This document shows, one piece after another, positions 11,879 through 22,914 of a stretch of DNA of 64,000 bases (the first letter of the stretch is position 1; each line of letters starts with the position of its first letter). A model generated the notes under the pieces. The model searched no databases. It saw only the letters and a program-made list of their open reading frames with translations, and was not told where the DNA came from. Position numbers and translations under genes: made by a program. Source of the stretch: Amaranthus tricolor. Taxonomy: Eukaryota; Streptophyta; Magnoliopsida; Caryophyllales; Amaranthaceae. The DNA lies in contig NC_080057.1 of assembly GCF_026212465.1 (NCBI RefSeq), positions 10,595,263 to 10,659,262 of the forward strand. Reading direction: 5' to 3'.

Positions 11879-12279
11879 CACTAGTGGAAAAAAATGTATT
11901 TGCTGCGGTTTTTGTGTATTGGCAGCAAAAAATAGGAAAATGGATCAGAAAAAAAAAATTCTAATTGCTGCGGTATTCCAGTTGACCGCAGCAAATAACC
12001 CTTCACACTACATTAATTGCTCCGGTTTTTCCTCAACCGCAGCAAATAACTCTTAAAAAATATATTAATTGCTCCGGTTTTGATTGAACCGCAACAAATA
12101 ACTCTTCATGGAAATGTTAATTGCTCCGGTTTTGCTTGAACCGCAGCAAATAACCGTTCACAAAATTTCTAATTGAATGTTAATTTCTCCGGTTTTGCTT
12201 GAACCGAAGTCTAATTGCTCCGGTTTTGTTTTGAACCGCAGCAAATGACCATTGGACAAAATTTTTTAAAAAAGCCGCC

Positions 12280-13426
12280 AGTTTCTTTTTTCACAAATCC
12301 CTTCTCAAATACGTATTATACAGTACTTTAATTTGCTTTGTTCCTCATTGAAAAAACGCTTCATCTTCATCTTCATTTGCTTCGTTCCTCTTCTTCATCT
12401 TCAAAAACGTATAAGATTAAGCATCAAGATTTGTGTTCATTTCTTGTGTTCATCTTCATTTTCAAAAACGGTCATTTGGTGTTGTTCATCATTCTTGTTG
12501 CTGTTTATCTTCACAAACGGTCATTTGCTGCTGTTCATCATTCTTGTTGGTGTTCATCTTCACAAACGGTTTCTGAAGGTAAATCCTTGCTGCTGTTCTT
12601 GTTCATCATCAAACTTGGAATTTTCAAAAACCCCTACTATTCTTCTACTGTGTTCTTGTTCATCATCATCATCATTCTTCAATCATACTTAATGTTAATG
12701 GGATGTACGGGGCATAATGATAATAATAACATACATGATGCGTTAAAAATCACCTCTTTGTTCTAGTTTTTTTACCGTCATTAACCCATAAAAATCAATT
12801 AATATCACAAAAATAAAAGACAAAAATTCATCTTCAAAACTCATGAATTTAGTAATTTAGTTAAAAATGTGGTTTGTTAATTAATTATTTGCATATTTAG
12901 TAATTATTTGTGAATGTGGTTTGTGTGTGGTTTGTAAATTAGGTTTAAATTTGTCATACTTTATGAATGTGTATGTTGTTGTTGTTTTTAAGTTTTAAAT
13001 TTATCATATATATCATATTTTGTTATATTTTTAAGTAATTTCTTCATTTTATTTATGAATGTGTATGGTTTTTAAGTTTTAAATTTATCGTAATTTTTTT
13101 TCCAGTTTGTAAATTAGGTTTAATTAGGGTTGTTTATGGTTAAATGAATGAGTTGTTGATATGAATGTTAATTAGTTGTCTAAGTTTATGAATGTGATTT
13201 TAATTTTATTGTTTTTATATGTTGTTAATATATATAAATATTAATTATGGTTACTACAATAAACATCATTTGGATAGTTTAAAAAACATTGTGTTATTAT
13301 TTGGGTTAATTAGTGTTAAATGAATGATTATTACTTAATTTTTTGGTTAGTTAGAGTTCGTTAAGTATATATGTTTAAAAGTTGTGTATTAATTTTGTTT
13401 TGAATCCATTAATCACACTAATTAGG
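12280..13426 (+). other. 5' leader and intron region of inner CACTA
   Basis: CT-rich leader with repeated CTTCATCTTC / AACGGTCATTTG units (12350-12700), then an AT-rich intron ending ATTAG just before the start codon at 13427. The large copy has a comparable leader in the opposite orientation (20881-21150). No separate gene is supported. Confidence 0.55.
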
Positions 13427-14062
13427 ATGACAAAAGATCGTTCTTGGATGTATGGAAGCATTGAATCGTCGGAATTTATTGATGGCGTATTAGAATTTTG
13501 TAGTATTGCGGTTGAACATCAAGTTAGGACGGGGGGAGTTGATTTTTATTGCCCATGTGTCAGTTGTGGCAATGTATCAAAGGTAGATAGTGTTGATATC
13601 CTTAGGGAGCACATACTTCGACGTGCGTTTAGGCCTCAATATCATGTTTGGGTTTGGCATGGTGAGGAGGGAGTTTACAAAGAGAAAAGTGTTGTTGAGG
13701 ACGTCAATAATGTGGCCGATGTCAATGAGGATGTAGTAGATCATGTTGATGGGTATAAGATAGATGAAGAGAATGTCGAAGAGGATGTGGATCGTGTTGA
13801 TGAGATGATGGAGGGAGTCGAGGATGAGTTAGGAAAGCGTCCTCGTGTTTTTGACTTGTTGACAGAGGCTTCTCAAAAGCCTTTGTACCCTGGATGTACA
13901 AAGTTCACCAAACTAACAGCAGTGTTGACAATTTTCAACATTAAGTCAAAGTTCAATTGGAGTGACGCCAGTTTCACAATGTTATTAGAAGCGTTAAATG
14001 AGCTTATTGTTGAAGTGGTTAGAATTGAAAATCATAGTCATATGCTAGAAATTACTTGTTAA
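13427..14062 (+). pseudogene. Truncated CACTA transposase, N-terminal part (inner copy)
   Basis: The start is placed at MTKDRSWMYG because an AG acceptor directly precedes it. The first about 190 residues match the large copy's minus-strand protein nearly residue for residue. They contain the transposase-associated domain with its zinc-binding pattern (FYCPCVSCGN) and HVWVWHGEEG, an acidic stretch, and the start of the Tnp2 region (LYPGCTKFTKL). After TMLLEAL at about 13995 the match ends. The frame then runs through intron-derived sequence (ELIVEVVRIENHS) to a stop, the scar of the internal deletion. A 211-residue truncated product could in principle be made. Confidence 0.8.
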
Positions 14063-14440
14063 GTTGCGATTTTATACGTTTTTAATCGTTTTTATCAATT
14101 TCGCGCGTAAAGTAGCTCAAACTTGGTTTGTTATGCGCGAAACTTGGCACACAACACTATTTGGTATATATTATTGTGTTGAAGTGGTTATAATTGAAAA
14201 TCATAGTCATATGCTAGAAATTACGTGTTAAGTTGTGATTTTATGCCTTTTAAACCGTTTTTTGCACTTTCGCGCGTAAAGTAGCTCAAACTTGGTTTGT
14301 TTTGCACGAAACTTGGCACACAACACTATTTGGTATATATTATTGTGTTGAAGTGGTTATAATTGAAAATCGTAGTCATATGCTAGAAATTACGTGTTAA
14401 GTTGCGATTTTATGCGTTTTTAACCGTTTTTGACACTAAC
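14012..14440 (+). repeat. 169 bp tandem repeat derived from a CACTA intron
   Basis: GAAGTGGTTA recurs at 14012, 14181 and 14350, giving a 169 bp period and about 2.5 units. Each unit contains CATAGTCATATGCTAGAAAT, CGCGCGTAAAGTAGCTCAAA and CACAACACTATTTGGTATAT. In the large copy a related but single sequence is found on the other strand at about 16125-16185. The unit is therefore amplified intron sequence, probably expanded at the deletion junction. Confidence 0.85.
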
Positions 14441-14456
14441 ATCTATTTTCTCTTAG

Positions 14457-14750
14457 TGCTTTCAACAACCTTCTTCGTCCGTTGAATGCGGCTACTACGC
14501 GCTGAAGTACATGGACGATATTATAAAATCCGTGAAGGAGTTTGGAGTCGAAAATATAGATGTCGTAAGTATTTGTTACGTTCTTAAATAATTATTGGTA
14601 AAATCTAATGTTTATATATTAATTTTTTATTTTTATATTATATTATAGGTTTTAAACGATATTCCGAGGGAAACACGCCCTTTGAGAAGTGGAGAGATGT
14701 GCGAATTAGAAGGCAAGATTACTGCGTATCTTGCTAATATTTGTCCTTGA
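14457..14750 (+). pseudogene. Last two exons of a C48/Ulp1-like protease (inner CACTA)
   Basis: Exon 14457-14564 (36 codons) follows a TCTCTTAG acceptor and encodes QQPSSSVECGYYALKYM, the Gln and catalytic Cys motif of Ulp1-type C48 peptidases. It ends at a GTAAGT donor. Exon 14649-14750 encodes the C-terminus, ending ITAYLANICP and TGA. The His/Asp exons are deleted in this copy. In plant CACTA elements this domain is fused downstream of the En/Spm domain. Its role there is unsettled. Confidence 0.85.
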
Positions 14751-14791
14751 TAAATTATAATTAGTATAGATTATTTTTTAGGACTTTAATG

Positions 14792-14794
<3 letters not shown>

Positions 14795-14867
<73 letters not shown>
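14795..14867. repeat. (TA)n microsatellite inside inner CACTA
   Basis: TA tract orthologous to that at 9764-9891, followed by the same GTACGTACATAATATTATAT border in reverse orientation. Confidence 0.9.
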
Positions 14868-14871
<4 letters not shown>

Positions 14872-15290
14872 GTACATAATATTATATTATATATACGAGC
14901 GAGAGTTTATTATTACAAAGAGATTATTGTTGATTATCTGTGATTATTATTAGATTAATCACTGTTATTACATTGTATTATTATTGGATTATTATAAGGA
15001 TAAAACAAAAAAAAGAAAAAAAAAATAGAAGTATTTGCTGCGATCAGAGGCAAAACCGCAGCAAATAATGCCCCACTTATTTGCTGCGGTTTTGCCTCTG
15101 ACCGCAGCAAATACCCCTTCTTATTCGCTGAGGTTTTGTTTTGACCGCAGAAAATAATGCCTTTTTTTGCTGCGGTTTTTAACCGCAGCATTTAAAGTAG
15201 GACATTTGCTACTATCACTAATGCTGGGGGCCAAAACCGCAGCAAAAAATGGCCAAAAACCCGCAGCAAACGAGGTTTTTTCCACTAGTG

Positions 15291-15931
15291 TTCTATGGGA
15301 GTTTTTCTTTTGGCAACAAAGGCCTCCCAATCCCTCTTCGATATGTGACCCCATATTTCGTAGGGCATCTTCGAAGGTGATTGCTCTCCACCTTCGTTTC
15401 TCATTTTGACCTTTTTGGTCGTACGGGCACGCCTCTTCGTAATCCAGCCAGTTACTAGCTTGGATTTGAAATCTCTGAATCTTTCAGCAACAGCTGAAAG
15501 AAACACATTCTTCTTGTCCTCATCGCTCTTGATGTGGAAAAGATTCTACAAAAAAAATTTATATTTATTACTGTCAATCAAATTAAATTTTAAAATGAAA
15601 CTAAATGAGTAAAAATAGTAAAGTTGCTTACCACAGTATCATTCCATAGAGAGTTCTTCAAACCCTCTGGAACCTCATTCCATGCGTGCAATATGGAAAG
15701 CTCGCGGATACATAGACCCACTTGTTTTCCATATTTCCTACGCCATTTTCCGCAGGGTTGACCCAATGCATTGTATTCCAAATGCAAGGGTTCTGTGACT
15801 TTGAGGTTTTTCGTAGGACCTCGCCCTTTTCTTTTCTTACTGGTAGTGGGAGCATTTATTGGTGAGGCTTCTTCAGTCTCAAAATTATTGTCAATCGGTG
15901 GAGCGTCTTCAGCCATACGCTCGTATCTCAC
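15291..15931 (-). pseudogene. Ptta/En/Spm domain exons of the large CACTA gene
   Basis: Minus-strand exon from about 15931 (acidic start, then KKRKGRGPTKNLKV) to about 15632, with GKWRRKYGKQVG and ILHAWNEVPEGLKNSLWNDT. A second exon (about 15546-15291) holds FLSAVAERFRDFKSKL and YEIWGHISKRDWEAFV. This is the plant transposase Ptta/En/Spm domain. The exon is truncated by the inner CACTA at 15290 and continues at 11878. Confidence 0.8.
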
Positions 15932-16221
15932 AATTTGGTCCTCTTCGCTCCATAACTACGATGCTCATTATCCGAGGTCTCAATCTCGGGGACAATTTCG
16001 TCTCTAAATAGATGCATTGTATATCAGTACCTGAAAGAGTATGAATAGAAATATATTAGAACATAAGCTAAGTAATATTAAGAATATGACTATGATTTAC
16101 AATTCTAATACGTTCAACACAATAATATATAACAAATAGTGTTATGTGCAAAGTTTCATGCAAAACAAACCAAGTGCCAAAAAAACTTTTAAAAGCTTTA
16201 TATTCATACCTTGTGAATCAC

Positions 16222-17084
16222 TTAATTCAAATGTATTCCTTCTGTGTGATCTACACGCATATAACCAACATCTACATCATCTACATCATCTTGATCCACT
16301 GATTTTGGATTGATAAAGGGAGGGGAGTCTTCAAAAGCTTCATATTCTTCCTCATCCTCAACATCACCTATACCAAGGATGCTTCTTTTTCCCGGTACAA
16401 CAATAGACCATTTTTTATCAGACGGGTCTACAATGTAAAATACTTGCTTGGCTTGTGTGGCTAGTATGAATGGCTTCTCACTATCACGCAAACGAGCTAA
16501 GTCTACAAGAGTGAATCCACAAGGGTCGTCATTTTTTATGCATCGTCGATTATTATCTACCCACTTACATTTGAAAAGACCAATATTGAAAGTAGAGTAG
16601 TCAAGCTCCCATATTTCATGTAACCACCCGTAGTATACCAATTTAGCATCAACCGGCGCTTGATCCTTCGCACTCGCGTAAAATGTAGATGAAACCAAAA
16701 TAGAAACCCCACTATTCTGTAGATACAATGACTTTTTGTCTTGACCCTCAGTCCAAAATGTGAAGCCATTGACATCGTAACCCTCATATTTGTTGACATC
16801 ATCACGAGGACCAAAAGCTAACCACTTAACAATTTCGGATACACCCTTGAGTTCATCGCATATTACTCGATTATGAAACCAATTAATAAACGTCTTGTTA
16901 TGCAACTGCATCAATGCCCTATCCCCTTTAGAAGGATGTTTTGCGCGCAATATATCAAAATGCTCACTCAAAAAAGGACGAACTTCCGGAATATGATGCA
17001 ACACATACAAGTGTGCTTGTAGAAGGCTTTCTCGAGGAGGTGTGACCGATTAGGAGCCAATTGTTCCTTTTCCCTCAAGCCTTC
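16222..17084 (-). pseudogene. DUF4218/DUF4216 region of the large CACTA transposase
   Basis: Minus-strand frame containing QAHLYVLHHIPEVRPFL, then HNKTFINWF. This is the C-terminal part of the DUF4218 region followed by DUF4216 (GFTFWTEGQDKKS, VYYGWLHEIWELDY, FKCKWVDN). It ends in an acidic tail. Such domains lie between Tnp2 and the En/Spm domain in plant CACTA proteins. Its 5' end is cut by the copia LTR at 17085, and a stop lies shortly upstream of the YVLHHIP segment. Confidence 0.8.
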
Positions 17085-18564
17085 TGTTGGACCTCTTGAG
17101 TTTTGATGATGACTACATTTAAACAAATATGTTTTTAGAGATTGTATGAAGGTCGATATCCGGTCGTGATTATGATCGTTGATAGTACCTATGACTTGGT
17201 TCATGGAAATATACGTGTCAAAAGGATCCGAAAGATGTTAGAAGAAGTATATCGCTTGGGATGTAAAATGGAGACAGCAGGTCTAATGTTCCCAAGTTGG
17301 ATGTTCTAACAAAACTGGAAATTGGAGACAGCGCACTGTTCCTGAACTAGAATCAGCCTACGTTAACTGGAAATTCTGGTTATTTATTTATAATTATTAT
17401 TTTTAGGTAATGTATTAAATAAAGTTAATTTGTTGCATTTATTAATTATTATAATTAATTGGCAAAAAGTTTTCTTAAAATTACTTTACGTATGAGCCTC
17501 TAAATAAAGATCCTTTATTTTAGGATCTATATTTAGTAAATATTGGATTTGCTAAAAATAGAAATAGTGGTTGTTGAATGGGTCTTAGCTATTGTATGGA
17601 CCATTTTTAACCGGTCTTTATCTTAGATAATAGGTTATCATGTCTAGTTTTATTAAGTATAACCGTTTCTAAAAATAGTAAAAACGTTCCAGCAGTTAGT
17701 ACTGGAACAGGAACTGCTGAAGAAACTGCTGCTTAAGGGAACAGCGGTTATTATTAGGGAACAGCGGTTATTGTTGTTTTAAACGTATGATTGATTTATT
17801 CAAGTCATTGTGGAAATAACCGTTTGGTAGTTTAATCCACATTACTCCCATGATCTTTTTGATAAAGGAATAATGGATTGGATTATTCCATTTTCTTAGC
17901 GACTTTAGCTCTATAAATAGTGGACTCGCTTATTCTTCAAAACTCGCCTTAATATGAGCCATTATATCATACGTAATTTTGGGAGAATTTTTACAAGAAA
18001 AATTTGTATTAAAAATGCCAATTAATTTATAATAGTTTCTTGTGCAACTCATTGATTTTATTTTTAGAGAATTTTTATCCTTTTGTAAGGGTTTTTGAGA
18101 GAATCTTTGTAACTAGACTTGGGTGAGTCTAGGGGGAATTAGAAAGCTTCTAGTGAAGCTAGAGAAGAGAATAGCTTTAAGTGAAGCTAGTGTGGAGTTT
18201 AGCTTTTAGTGAAGCTAAGTTTGTTGCTTTGAGTGAAGCAATTTGAGAGAGAAGAGTTGGCCTAGTTGATGCGCTTCGAGTGAAGTAAGATGTTTAATGT
18301 AATTGTAACGAGTTGCCTTAAACATAGTGGAGAATTTAGAAATCCCGAGGGGTCGTGGTTTTTCCTTCTATTTAGGCCTAGAAGGTTTCCATGTAAAAAT
18401 CGTTTGTCTCTTTTAATTATTTCGCTCTAAGTTTAAGCTTTACTTATTTTATTCAATTCCGCAAAAACAGGACAAAAACGCTTAAACTAGTAACAACAAC
18501 AATTCACCCCCCCCCCCCCCCCCCCCCCCTCTTGTTGTTGTTCCCGTTCCTAATTGAGTCTACA
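17085..18564 (+). mobile_element. Copia 5' LTR (about 1.48 kb)
   Basis: Starts TGTTGGACCTC and ends AGTCTACA. The primer-binding site TTGGTATCAGAGC (initiator-Met tRNA type) follows directly at 18566. A TATA-like CTCTATAAATAGTGG lies at 17910-17925. It contains repeated AGTGAAGCTA units (18130-18280) and a 23-base poly-C run near its end. The size and PBS fit a Sirevirus-like or other long-LTR copia. The same family appears at 1-339. No 3' LTR is present. Confidence 0.85.
18507..18529 (+). repeat. Poly-C23 tract flanked by complementary AAC/GTT repeats
   Basis: Twenty-three consecutive C between AACAACAACAATTCA and TCTTGTTGTTGTTCC. The flanks can pair, placing the C-tract in a loop just inside the LTR 3' end. 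The exact count may be affected by sequencing error. Confidence 0.8.
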
Positions 18565-18694
18565 ATTGGTATCAGAGCCCTGTTCCCAGTAGATCAGGAA
18601 ACCCTGAGGGCAGAATCCTGGTGTTCCCGAAAATGTCAATTATGAACGAGCGAATGGAAGAAGGGTATTCTACAGAGTTTATAACAAATGAACA

Positions 18695-18985
18695 ATGAGC
18701 GTGGAAGAATCCGTTCACATAATTTTCGATGAAACTAACTTTTTGTCTAGTGAACAGGATACAAATAATTTTAAGATAGGTCTTGCAAATCTAGAGAATG
18801 ATGAAGAAGAAATGAAAATGCAAGATCAAGGAACAGCAGGTGAACAGCTGATCCCAGAAGAGGCAAAAAGGAACGATCTTGATCAGGAACAGCCGGTACT
18901 TCAGAACCAACAGACTGTTCCCAATACAGCTGTTCCCACAGAAGAGCAAAACGATCCAGTAGCTGAACAGAATGTTGACCAAGGT
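18695..18985 (+). pseudogene. Truncated N-terminus of a copia internal ORF
   Basis: A short acidic, Gln/Glu-rich frame starting MSVEESVHIIFDETN, 130 bp downstream of the PBS. After about 97 codons the sequence joins CACTA transposase sequence at about 18985, so the rest of gag-pol and the 3' LTR were deleted. No domain is recognisable in what remains. Confidence 0.55.
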
Positions 18986-20040
18986 GGCAAATTATAGATC
19001 ACTAAAAGTATTGGCCAAGTACTATGTTGAGAACTAAGATTGCCGAATGGGTTCATCCCATCCGTACATAGTCTGAGCCTTAAATTACAAACCTCATCCC
19101 CAAAAGTCTTATGCAACCTATCAATACTCTTCCACTCCGGAGAATCAGATGGATGTGTGAGCAAGTGACCTTTCTTCACCCTATCTGCATGCCACCTCAA
19201 ATTTAACGCATCTTTCTTTATAGAAAACAAGCGTTTGAATCTAGGTATTATTGGAAGATACCACAATACCTTAGCCGGGGGCCCTTTAGCATCCCGAGCC
19301 CCTTTACGCTTGTAGCGCGATAACTCACACTTAGGACACTCTTCTAAGTTCTCGTTTTCATTCCGATACAACACACAATCATTTGGACATGCATGAATCT
19401 TCTGGTACTCTAAGCCGAAAGGACACATAAGCTTTTTGGCATAATATGTCGACTTTGGAAGTTCATTTCCCTCAGGAAGCATCTCACCTAACGCTTCTAA
19501 TAATATTGTGAAACTAGCGTCACTCCAATTGAACTTTGACTTAATGTCGAAAATTGTCAACACTGCTGTTAGTTTGATGAACTTTGTACATCCAGGGTAC
19601 AAAGGCTTTTGAGAAGCCTCTGTCAACAAGTCAAAAACACGAGGACGCTTTCCTAACTCATCCTCGACTCCCTCCATCATCTCATCAACACGATCCACAT
19701 CCTCATCGACATTCTCTTCATCTGTCTCATACCCATCAACATGATCTACTACATCCTCATTGACATCCTTAACAACACTTTTCTCTTTGTAAACTCCCTC
19801 CTCACCATGCCAAACCCAAACATGATATTGAGGCCTAAACCCACGTCGAAGTATGTGCTCCCTAAGGATATCAACACTATCTACCTTTGATACATTGCCA
19901 CAACTGACACATGGGCAATAAAACCCAACTCCCCCCGTCCTAACTTGATGTTCAACCGCAATACTACAAAATTCTAATACGCCATCAATAAATTCCGACG
20001 ATTCAATGCTTCCATACATCCAAGAACGATCTTTAGTCAT
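18986..20040 (-). pseudogene. CACTA transposase N-terminus and partial Tnp2 (large copy)
   Basis: The start ATG is taken at 20040 (MTKDRSWMYG), parallel to the inner copy. The frame is open for about 350 residues. The transposase-associated domain (residues 1-75; FYCPCVSCGN, WVWHGEEG) is followed by an acidic spacer. The first part of Tnp2 follows: LMCPFGLEYQKIHACPNDC, ECPKCELSRYK, WYLPIIPRFKRLF, then DGMNPFGNLSSQHSTWP and YNLPPW. At 18985 it runs into the truncated copia element, and the rest of Tnp2 with its catalytic part is missing. The protein would have cut and rejoined CACTA ends. This copy cannot. Confidence 0.9.
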
Positions 20041-21233
20041 CCTAATTAGTGTGATTAATTGATTCAAAACAAAATTAATACACAAATTTTAAACATATAT
20101 ACTTATTTCTAACAAACATATTTAACCCTAAACAAAAATATACTCTTATTATACCAAATCTATTTAACCCTAAATATACATACTTCATATACATACCAAG
20201 TCCAATAATCTCTTCCTTATTGTCAAACTATTCAATTAAATAAAACAATGATTTTCGTGTGACTCTCCTAATCCATTCAAGAAACAATAATTATTCAATA
20301 CATTCACCATTTAATTCCTCCTTGGCCATCAAATTAACAAGCATAAACTATTAAACTAAACAAAAAGACTACTGCCAATTAACTCATAAACTATTAAATT
20401 AAACTAAACCAATATTTTTCCTATTACCAATATTCAAAAAGACTAATGCCACATCCAAGAATACTAAACTAAACAAAACCAAGTCATTTTGAGATGTGGT
20501 ATTAGATAGTGATGGAAAATTGTAAACAAAATAATTTTTTGTGACCGAAGTTTCATCTCCAAGGGGATAACATTGTAGATTTCATGAAATTGAAACCACA
20601 TATCATCCCCATTACCAACATAAAATACCAACAACAAAACAGGCCATTGAATTAATATGCCCTCGAAATGATTGAACATGAGCACTTTAGAAGAGAAACC
20701 ACATCAATATAACATATACTGATATACTCATACATCAATGAACTCCAAGTAACTAAATGTTTACATAAACGAACACAGTACAAATTCAGATTTGCGATAC
20801 TAGCATACAAGCAAAAGCAAGACCCAAACGGTTGCCATAATTTTCGAGTTTTTTCATGAATATCTTGCAAAACATAAATGCTTAACAAATTAAAAGGAGA
20901 AAAAATACCTTAATGTCGTGGGTTTTGAAGATGAACAAGACCCAATTGTTAAATTTCGTGGGTTTATGAACCAAGAAGATGAAGAACTTTGAAGAAACTG
21001 TTAACACACAGCGTTATTCGAGTTTGCAGATGAAGATAAAGAACTTTGAAGAAGAAGGCTATTACGTTTGTGAAGATGAAGAAGAGCAACGAAGCAGATG
21101 AAGATGAAGCGTTTTTTCAATGGGCTTGAGAGAACAAAGCAAAGTGTATAGTGTACGTTGTAGAAGAGTTTTGTGAAAAAAGAAATGGCGGGTTTATGTA
21201 TACTGCTGTGTAAATTTTATATTTTCCAACGAT
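20041..21233 (-). other. 5' leader/intron region of the large CACTA gene
   Basis: AT-rich sequence, then (20900-21130) a GAAGATGAAGAA-rich stretch on the plus strand that corresponds to the CT-rich leader of the inner copy. No independent gene is seen. Confidence 0.5.
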
Positions 21234-21534
21234 TACTTGCTGCGGTCCATAGCCTCAACCGCAGCAATTAATGCTCGTCATGTGTATATATCATATGCTG
21301 TAACGGTATTTGCTGCGGGCCCCATGATAACCGCATCAATTAAGCAATTGTGTAAGGGTTATTTGCTGCGGTCCCTAGAAAAACCGCAGCAATTAATGTT
21401 GCTATGGAGTATTTGCTGCGGTCACTCTATAAAACCGCAGCAATTAATTGTTTTTTTTTTAATTCTTTTTCCTACTTATTGCTGCGTATATATAAAAACC
21501 GCAGCAGCAGCAAATACGTTTTTTTCCACTAGTG
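21234..21534. repeat. Subterminal repeat array, transposase-side end of large CACTA
   Basis: Four or more TTTGCTGCGGTC / ACCGCAGCAATTAA units in both orientations lead to the terminal repeat at 21534. They match in layout the left end of the inner copy (11879-12250). Confidence 0.8.
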
Positions 21535-21569
21535 CTAACAAACGATACAAATAACTTTTTTAAAAAAAT

Positions 21570-21872
<303 letters not shown>

Positions 21873-22329
21873 ACACTGATATATAGTTATAGATTCTACA
21901 CAAGTCTATAAAAATGTACATGACAATTTATAATATCAGAAAAATAACATAATATATTTATAAAATCTCTTAGTCATATATAAAATTTTTTAGTTGAGTT
22001 TGTTCCTTAAGAACAACTACAAAGAACCGACAGTCAAAACAAAGTATACTAATCCATACCTAAACCAGCAAGCATATGCTTAATAACTTGTGAAAAAGCT
22101 TCAACTAATACATGATATTGAATGTTCCTCGCAGCTTCTTCAATAGATGTGTATCATTCTGCACTTTCTCACAACTTTGCTTCCAAAATTCATCAGATTA
22201 ATATTGCACAATTTTGTTCAATAGATGAGTATCTACCATTCTGTACTCTACGTTGAGTCTACATTCTTCTATATTCAGTAACGTCGTCAGATTTACACTG
22301 AAACACTTACTAGTTTCTGTATTTCTTGA

Positions 22330-22596
22330 ACAAGGGAAGACAATGAACTCAAGCTTGAACAGCTGCAGAATATTATATCTGATATCCCACACTTAGTCAC
22401 ACTTGATGAATACATAACAGAGGCTCGATTGGCAAGCATGGGTAGCCAGATTTATAAGGCGCTTAAGAGCCAGAGAGCTGCAGATGTGTTAAAAGCTTAC
22501 CTACTGTACGTTGAGCTTGAAAACAATAAAGTACAATTTCATGATGTGAATTCAGTAATGATGAGAATTCACAAATGTAATGGCAATGAGTTTTGA
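22330..22596 (+). pseudogene. Unrecognised coding-like remnant
   Basis: An 88-codon open frame without an obvious start encodes a balanced helical sequence (EDNELKLEQLQNIISDIPHL, then LASMGSQIYKALKSQRAADV) and ends in TGA. Codon and residue composition look like real protein, unlike the flanks. I do not recognise the family. It could be an exon fragment captured by, or disrupted by, the adjacent gypsy element, whose polyprotein tail begins within 20-30 bp. Confidence 0.4.
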
Positions 22597-22611
22597 CGTC
22601 TAAGTTCAAAA

Positions 22612-22914
22612 TGTAGAAAGTGCTTACAAGCTTGAATTGCCAAGTGATTGCCAAGTGACTATGGTGGTGTTAGTGCAACTTTCAATGTGGGTGATTTGTC
22701 TCCATACCTTGAAGATGAGAGTTTGAAGGCAAACTTCTTTGAAGAGGGGGAGAATGATGAGAATTCAGTCCACGAAGTCCAAGATCATCAAGTTACAGTT
22801 CCTACAACACAAGCTACGGTCCATGCTTTACTTAGCCACGCAAATGTCAAGCAAATGGCTGCTAATTTCGTGGGATTCTCTTCAAAGCAATCCTTTATTA
22901 CTTTCCTTAAATGA
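22612..22914 (+). pseudogene. C-terminal tail of a Ty3-gypsy polyprotein
   Basis: Reads SAYKLELPSD, then GVSATFNVGDLSPYLEDESL, the typical last residues of plant Ty3-gypsy pol, with a 10 bp local duplication that shifts the frame. A polypurine tract (GAAGAGGGGGAGAA, 22741-22754) precedes the LTR. The frame continues into the LTR, as is common. The rest of this upstream pol is not present. Confidence 0.8.

Larger units (their letters stand above)
11879..15290 (+). mobile_element. Inner CACTA: inverted, internally deleted copy nested in the large CACTA
   Basis: Ends are CACTAGTGGAAAAAAATG at 11879 and, inverted, CACTAGTGGAAAAAACC at 15290. Its left end resembles the right end of the large element and vice versa, so it lies in opposite orientation. 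Flanking triplets are TTT and TTC, an imperfect duplication. It split the transposase exon at the codons for KTPIE (15291-15305). It keeps the 5' region, the N-terminal exon (13427-14062), the last protease exons (14457-14750) and both ends. The Tnp2, DUF4216, En/Spm and most protease coding regions are gone, so it is a non-autonomous deletion derivative. Confidence 0.9.

Noticed and set aside
18486..18545. CRISPR-like or structured RNA element at the C-tract
   Set aside because: A single homopolymer with short complementary flanks inside an LTR, with no repeat-spacer pattern.
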